Shown: positions 25,601 to 34,600 of the stretch, one piece after another
How positions within the stretch are numbered: position 1 is the first letter of the stretch
Layout of the letters: each line of letters begins with the position of its first letter
Source: Gnetum montanum
Taxonomy: Eukaryota; Streptophyta; Gnetopsida; Gnetales; Gnetaceae
Direction: 5' to 3'
Length of the DNA: 64,000 bases
Assembly: GCA_015680685.1 (NCBI GenBank)
Contig: MNCI01001288.1
Location: 62,115 to 126,114, forward strand
Translations under genes and position numbers: made by a program
Notes under the pieces: model-generated
What the model saw: the letters and a program-made list of their open reading frames with translations, nothing else
Told to the model about the DNA's origin: nothing
Database searches by the model: none

Positions 25601-28600
25601 TGCCCTCAAACCCTGTTCACCATAAAATAAAAAAACAAACACACAAGATCCATGGTGTGCACTCCCTCCCCAGCCGCAATGGCGGCCATGGCACCGTGGC
25701 CGTGGCAATAGCGACAGCAGTGGCAATCCCTGCCCATGGCAGGCTGCCCTCTAAACCCCAAGACCCCAAAGCACAAACACATGGGAAGCAAAAAAGGAAT
25801 GAGAAATCATGAGTGTAGCGTGACGACTTACCTGGCAGACGGTGCCTCTTGGCGCTCTTCAATACGTGCCCTGGGAAGACGTCGTAGGGTGTGCTCGCCT
25901 TCACATTGGCAAGGCCAAGGTGTCTACGCTCACTCCTACTTACCATCTTCTTGTTGTCAAGCTCTAGCTCTTTTGTTGTCATGCTCTGTGGATGATACAC
26001 TCTACCTTGGCCACGCTATGCTCGAATGATTGTTGGCTCTAATAGTAAAAATGATAGGCTTACCATGGGTAAATCCCTATTTATACCCTTTAGGGTCAAA
26101 TGACACATCACCCTTCCAGGATGTTTCCCGCGCGTAACACAGAACATCCCGTGTCCCGCACAACGTAACACCTAGAGTTAGAAAAATTGTCTAATTTTTT
26201 CAGCTTTTTACACTTTGAAAATTTTTACAGTTTTTTTGCTTGCCCAATGAACATTCAGCTTGGCCCCATGCTTCAAACATTTTAAGCCTTGCTTAGACTT
26301 ACACCTTACACATAGTCTATGGTCCGCTATGACCTTAAACTGGCAATTTTGTGACCAATCAAGGCCACAGCAAAGAACACAAAAAATAATAAAATATACA
26401 TGAATAAATCACTTTAGATACTACATAGTTAATTTTCATAGCATTGTCTTCCTTATTTTATGCATTTTGCTTCATTAAAACAAGTGCCGCTTGACATTTT
26501 TCTGGTTATCTTCTAGGATCTCTTGAGAAAATGAACGCATACAAGAGTCTTGATTCGCCTTTAGCCTTGACTGAACCTCATGGCAGACTCATGAGATGCA
26601 TAAACACAAAACTTTTGGACTTCGAACTACTTCCTTATGACACCAACATAACATCCCTAGAGACATCACTAGATTGGCCAGAACATCTAGTCCGAGCTTT
26701 AGACTTAGAAGCAAGTGACGTGACTGAGGATCCCCTCATAGAAGTCCCTGTCACAACATGCAAAGGTGAGGCAAAAACATTAAAACTTAGTTCTTTACTA
26801 GAGCCTCAAATCCAACAAAGCATCTCTAGAGTTCTTAGCGACAATGTCAAGGTGTTTGCATGGTCTTACAAAGACATGTCAAGCTTAGACCCCTGTATAA
26901 TACAACATAACATTATCTTAGATCCGTGCGCCAAACCAATTAAACAAAAGGCTTATAAAATCAAGCCTGAGATCGCGTTGGCCGTCCATGATGAGGTCAC
27001 TAAACTTTACCAAGTCAATTTCATCCGAGCAGTTGACTATGCAGATTGGGTTTCAAACATCTTAGTTGTCCCCAAGAAAAATGGAGGTATACACATTTAC
27101 ATAGATTTCTGAGACTTAAACAAGGCAACCATTAAAGATGATTTCCCATTGCCTAGTATTGACCAACTCGTTGATACTACGGCCAATCATGCCTTGTTGT
27201 CCTTCATGGACGGGTCCTTGAGGTACAACCAAATTTGCATCAACCCAAAACACCAGCTTACCACTACTTTCATGACCCCTTGGGGTACATTTTGTTATAC
27301 AATGATGCCCTTTGGATTAAAGAATGCAGAAGCAACATATCAACGTGCAATGACATACATCTTTAGCGACTATCTACTAGAATTGTTCAATGACTACGTT
27401 GATGATATAGCGGTTAAGTCCAAAATGGCTCATGACCACGCGAATGACTTGGACCGTGTCCTCAAACGTTGCCGTAGACATGATCTTCAGCTTAATCCCA
27501 AAAAGTGTGTCTTTGGTGTTAAAACCAGTCGCATGTTAGGCTTTGTGGTATCAAAAACAAGAATATGCGTAGACCCTGACAAGGTCAAGGCTATCACCAA
27601 CTTGGAGGAGGGCGATATCATTTTGCCCACTACTCGAGGGCTATAGGATGCTGCCATGTTTTTCACTGGGCCGATGCCACGCATGCAGAGTCGGCAGGTG
27701 CCCAAATCCACTCTACCACCTGTCTGGGCTCGGGCTACTAAGCTAGTGGACCGTTTTTTTGTATAGTTTGGAAATGGGTCCAAGCTCCAAGGCATCCACT
27801 TTGCGTTTCTCAAATGTCTAAAGTTGGGGATTAGGGTAAATCCACCTCGCTTCTTTCTGGCTATTTTACAACAAGAGAAGAGGGGGCACCATTTTGGGCT
27901 TATTTTGGCCCTTTGGTGGTGGGCAACAGGGGTGTAGCTGCAAGCAGGGCCAAGACCGGGTCCTGACCCCTCGAGGTCATCCTTGCCTAGGCCCTCCTAG
28001 TTGGATCTGCCTGAGGTATCAAGGACTGGGCCTATGGTGCCTTATTCCCAAAAGTGGCTTGGCCACCGAGAGTCGAGTGCTTCCAACCCTATGGTGGTGT
28101 TAAACGTGTCTCCGTGAACGGCGTTAGGATGCGAGGTTTTACGGGATGAGGAGTAGCATTGCGTGGTGACAAAGGTTGCGGCCACTGCCAAGTGGGACGA
28201 AGCCCTAACACATGCACAAGCTAAACTAGAGACCCATTTCCAGGAACAGGAGCAAGAGCTGCTTTGGCAGCAAACTTTGCTAGCGGAGGCTGCCCAAGCC
28301 CAGCTGGCTAACAAGCTCTACACCCAGATCTAGGAGGAGGCTACTCACAGAGAGCACGAGAGGGCGAAGTGGGCACAATAGGGACGAGAACAGGATGAGG
28401 AAAGACAGAGATAGAGGCAGCTAGACTGACACACGAGCAAAGTGCACGCCAATGGCTTCAGGAGGGGCACTGTCGATACATTGTTTTGGGCATAAATTGC
28501 GACTACTCGTGGGGGGTGCTCCAACGACACATCCGCTAGACGTCCACACGTTTCCACCCAAATTGGGGGATGTCGATTGAAGAGCAGAATCGACAAGAGG

Positions 28601-31600
28601 CTACCATGCAAGCAATTTAGTAGGCCACCAATTTTGTAAATTCCAAATTGCACCGTAACACGTTGGATATTCTCCATGCCCTCAAGCACCCGCACTGCGC
28701 ATGTCATAGACTGCCAACAGATCCGTAGCACCAAGTTGCAATCCCCGTTGTTCCCCGATTGGCTGATCTGCCCTTTTGTGTTGTGATTTTATGATGTAAG
28801 TCTTTGCCATCTGGTTTTGTGGTTGGCCGCCCCNCCCCCACCCACCAACCAACCAAGGGGGGTGTTGCCCCTCTCCCCGATCATGGGATCATCCATGTTG
28901 GCCACCCCTAGTGACTCGATTTTGTATTTTACTTTCTAGTAATATTATCCCAAACATTCTAAAAAAAAAGATGTGTATGATGAAGTCACAACTCAAGTTT
29001 GTGCTATTTGTGGAGAGACTATAAACTTTCCTGCAAAGGCAAGGCTACACCAAGGATATGCTCTAAGCCCTCATTTGTCATTATTATGGATGAGCTTACT
29101 AAAGAAATAAAATATACTAAGCTTACTAAAGAAATAAAAGATACTATCCTTTGGTGTATGCTCTTTATAGATGATATTATATGAGTGAATAAATCTAAAG
29201 AACTTCTAGCTACGAAGATGGAGACTTGGAGAAGCACCATAGAACCAAAGGAGTTGAGAAATAGTTTTAGTAAAATGGAATACATGGAGTGCATTTTTCA
29301 TGAAAAAGTGAGTAATAAAAGTATGAATATTAGAACTTAAAACCAACAAGTTACTCAAAGTAAACAATTTCAAAACTTTGGATCACTTGCTCAAATAGAC
29401 AATGAGATTAACAATGAGGTAACAAACAAAATTAAAGCAAGATGAATAAAATGGGAAGAAGCGAGTGATATGTTTTGGGATAGAAGAATCCTTGCTAGGT
29501 TGAAAGAAAAGTTTTATAAAACTTTTATCGTAACTATGATACTTTATGGTGCACAATGTTGGCCTATCAAAAAGCATTAGGCTCAACACATGTATGTGAT
29601 AGAGATGCAAATATTAATGTGGATGTTGGATGTCACTAGGAATGATTGAATAAACAACTCTAATTAGAGCAACTTTGGAGATTGCACCCATAAATAAGAA
29701 GATTAATGGTTTGATCATGTATTGAGAAGATGAAGGAATGCACCTTTTTGAAGAGGTCATAATATTAAAGTTGAGGGGCAACAACAAAGAAGTAGACCTA
29801 AATATACTTTGTTTGTAAGTATAGTGAAAGATATACAAGATTTAAGTACTAATACTAATGTAGCTTTTAAGAGAAATGAATGTCGTAAAAAATTTCATAT
29901 AGCTAACCTTATATAGTTGAAATAAGGGTAAGATGATGATGATGATCAAACAATTGGTAGCAATGACAGAAATAGAAATCTCATCAAACAAAGCATGCAA
30001 TTAGTAGAAAAGCATGTCTTTTTGCAATATTTGATATTTATAAACCAATAACCACAATTGGTAAGAATAGGTATTTTCACAACATTTTCATTTGCACACA
30101 ATTATAACATTTTTGCTCATCTCATACTGGTGCCTAGTGGCCAACTAAATCCCCTAAGTAAGAACCCAATATCCCTACATGTACCCCACAAGTGACGAAA
30201 GAAGTTCACTACCTCAAACGATGTATAGTGGATTAGTCCTTCCTACTTGTTACCTTTTGTAGTGTATTTGTGAACACTGCTAAAATCCACTACCTTAATT
30301 AGAATTTGAGAATCTTCTAGCAACCCTTGTGATGTGGACATCAACTAGACCAATGTGCCATCTCTCCAATGCTTGAGTTTTGACATGTTTGGGAATGTTT
30401 TGAGCCTATTTATATGAGTTTAGGGGGTTCCAGGGTCAATGGGGACTTGTTTGGAGGTATCCAAAGGTTTTTAACATCAAAATAAGCATCTTTAATTTTG
30501 GCCTTGTCATGATAGACGTCTCCCTTGCATGATAGACATCTCCCCTACCATAGTAGATGTCTCCTCCCAAGACAAAACATCTTCTCTGAAGTGTAGATGT
30601 CTACCATATGAGATAGACATCTCCTATGCAAGCCTGCAACTTTGGGAAGATGTCTCCACCTCTTGCAAGGCATCTCCTCTAAGACATCTCCAGTATCTAT
30701 AAGACATCTTAGATCTTAGTTAGAACATCTCCTCTGCATCCAAGACATCTCCTTGTTGAAAAATAATGGACATAAATTTGTATTTAGGCACCAAAATATT
30801 GCAAAAATGTTATAAATAGGCATCAAGGCCTTTTCATTTTAAGGGGGAAGAGTCTAGGGAATTGAGTGAGTGTGTGATGTGAAAGAGAGAAGTGTGTGAA
30901 ACTCATCTTGAGCACTCTTGTTCTTCTTGTTTGTGTGCTATTATTGGCCATTAAGTGGAGAGGGTGAAAGAGAGCCATTATTATTTGGCTGTGTGAGAGG
31001 AGTATGATTGTGAGGATCTTGAGTGTTGTCTATCCTTGGGATGTTTGCTTCCAGCATTTGTATGAATATTCATATTTTCAAGCAAGAATAAAGAGTTGTG
31101 CTTCTTTTTTTGTTTTCAATTGTAGATTCCTATGAGAACTTTGTAGGATTTGGTTTCAATTTGGGGTGTTGGGACTTGGTCCTTACCACCTTGCTGACTC
31201 ATGCAGTAATTTGCCATGTGCACACAAAAATGGTTCCGTAAAATCTTGTGAATAAATAGCTGATGACTTCAAACCCAAAAAAATTTTGTTTATCTTACAA
31301 AACAAGGGTTGTGAATTGATGAGATAATTATTTTTTTATTCCTGAAGTAAAAGTATCCAACATTTGATCCAACAATACACAATATCATATTCATGTCAAA
31401 CTCACAATATTGAGATAGCAAAAACATTAATAGGATCACAACCAAAGTAGAATAGAAATAGGAGAAAAAGCCTTTCCCAGAAAGCCTAATGATTCAAGAC
31501 TGAGGCACATCTCAAATTCCTCCAGATTCAAACCTTAGCAAGAACCTCAATGATAGATTTCTATTCTGAAACAATAAAAATGCAGGTTGTAAAGTGAAAC

Positions 31601-34600
31601 TAAGCAAATGGATTGATGTGCCAAAACAAGAAGTGAAAACTAGGCATCAAAATTGGGCAAACAAGTTGATGTTTCAAAATAACACAAATGCAGGTCAGGA
31701 AGCAAAACTTAAGTAAAAAACATTTATGATGTGGCAGCAATATGGCAATTGGACTTTTACAACCTAAGGTTACCGTTAGGGTTAGGATTGTGATGAGGCC
31801 AAATTCACTTCACTTAGATTAACATTACTGGGATTAGGCTCTAATCCACCATGGCCTCACTACTATTTCCAATTGCATTCAAATAAAATAAAAAACTTAA
31901 TCTAACACCAAATACAAAATGAAAATGAAATTAACTTTTAAAACTATTATTTCTTGTAAAACACAATCTTGTAGCCACTATCATTTAGCATGATTACACA
32001 AATAGCTTAAAATCTGTCAAAGTGCACTAGGCTCAATATAGACATGTCACTGAAATGTAAATGCTAAGGTGGATGTTAGATATAGCTAGGAAAGATAGAA
32101 TTAACAACTCTATTATTAAGTGATGTTTCAAGATAGCAACCAGAGATGAAAAGATTAAGTCATGTTAGATGATTTAGTCATGCTAAGAAGACTAGAAAGT
32201 GCACCTATTAGAAGAAGTTGTTTTATTAAAGAGAATGGAAAGAAACAAAGATATAGACAAAAACAAACATGTTATGCATGAATATACAGAGATATCTAAG
32301 ATTTAGATATTAATATTAATTTTGTCAAAGTTGGTGCAACAGGGGCATCCTCAGCATTTGTGAATTGGACTCAACGTCAGATCTCTATTATTTTATTTTT
32401 GGCCTATGCTAAATTTGTGATTTGACCTCGGCATGGGATCACACTAGCCCAAAATGAGCTAAAAACAAGTGACTACAATTAAGCCACGAGTCCCAACGAG
32501 GCTTGAAACTAGCCACGGCAAGTTGGCCACAAGTTGAGATCTTTACAAAAAACTAACAATGTGTATGGGTTACTATATGTGAAGAAAACATGCCACAAGT
32601 AGACTGCAAGTCATGGTATGGACATAGCCATAGACAAAAAGAGTTTTGCTTACTATGAGTAGACCACAAGTGACAGTGAGGTTGCAACCCTTGTCAAGCC
32701 TAAAAAATAAATCTGCCATAAGTTGACCATGCATCATAGTCTAACAAAGGACCCCAAATTGGTTTACAACGAGTCATGGTGAAGTCACAATCTTTACCAT
32801 AGGTCATAGTGGAATTTGTTTATAGCTTGCAACTTGGTCATGGTGAGTCTAGGGTTTTCTCTAAGCAAACCATGAGTCACAGTGAGCCTAGAACCATGAA
32901 ACCTGCATAAAATTCATGCTCAAATTCATACAAACACATAACTTTAAGGCCAAAGATTGCAAACATTAAGGGGCCTTGTATCAATAATTGGCAAGTGATT
33001 TAGAGAAATTTAAATGAGCCATTCATTTGGGAATCGTTCCACAATTTGATTCCCATGGAAAAGAACAAAGAGGGCAAACTGAAATGGCTAGATGGACTTG
33101 ACAATTGGGCTCAATTCTAACATGTCTCTTCATTTAAGCATGATGTCCTTTCATAACTCGATCCAAAAAAATGACTTATGTGATTGATTTTTTATTTTCC
33201 CAAGAGTAATTTCAAGAATATCTGGATCTCATCATCACCACACTTGGAAGCACTTTGTGTGCAGAATTAGAAATAAGTGCTATATACTAACACCTTCAAA
33301 TTTTATGACTCGTATCATTTTATACTTCTCTAATGCTTAACAGTTCGTTACTTGAATGCATGACGATAGATGAGATAATAATTCTGTTTTGGCTACATTG
33401 ACCTTTTATTCTTCTTTGAATATATGGGTGTTGGACCCCAAAAATAAATATCTTAAAAATAAAAATTCAGAGTACAAAAGCAAAGAAGTAGAGGAGAAAC
33501 TCCAAAACAACAAAAAAAAAGCCCAACAGTTTTAAGGATGCCTTTTCAGGTTTTCATCCTTAAAAACAGTCCTAAAAAACCTCCTCTCTACAATAGGGAA
33601 AGGATTAGACTTTACCCTTGTTCAGAAACACCCAAATGAGTTTTCACTTCCTACTAAAGACTTCCTAAAGAAAAACTAAAGAGAGAAATATTTAGGAATT
33701 CAACTAAAGCATCAACTAGTGAATGATGTCACCTTGAACTGACAATGGAAGAAAATTAGTTAGAGAATTTCTATGAAAAACCACATTACATCAAAACTTC
33801 TAGATGGCATAAAGAATAATAGGACGAAAACAATGCCAAGTATGAAGCAGAAATCATTGAAGCTGAGGAGTGTCACCAAATAAAACTTCATCTAATCTTG
33901 GTTAAAAACCACGGAAATACCTACTATACCAAGTCCAAGAGCTACAAGAAATGGGATAAGCAAAAAACAATGGATTAATGTATCTTCAATGTTGCATACA
34001 GGACATCTAGGGTCATGCATACCCAAATGAGAGCGTTGAACACCAATAGGCAAACCTTGATGAATCAAATACCACAGAAAATGTCTAATTTCTGAAGGAG
34101 TTGTGGCATTTCATATCTTATAAATTCGTTCCTTCCATAACTACACATTGTGATTAACCTTCCAAAGATAATTGAATCTTGGTCAAATATCAATATTAGA
34201 ACTAATAAGAATATACATAATCTTGGACCAATATGGAAAAACATGATGGTCAATAATCCATGAAAAGTCAAGAAAACCATTATGAGAATCTTGAATAGTT
34301 ACACTTCTATCCAAACTATCCAAAAGAAAAAAGAAAAAATGTAGTCTTTTTAGAAACATTAATGTCATAGAGACTTTGACACTCAAACCAAGCAATTCAA
34401 CGATTATACATGCAAAGAGATAAAAGAGAGGAAATGCCAAGCTTACACCATGTATTGCAAAGGCATGGATGCTTAATAGCCCATGGTTCATTATTAATGG
34501 AAAGCCAACAAGGAGAAATCTTATCAAGCATAGAGGTAGAAATAGTAATATTATTGAAGTTCCAAAAATCACTAATAATACTCCAAGCCTTCCAAATGTG

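Noticed and set aside
25585-26029. Several overlapping ORFs on both strands near 25.6-26.0 kb
   Set aside because: GC-rich, repetitive segment; only the minus-strand frame ending at the GTAAGT donor (25832) has supporting signals.
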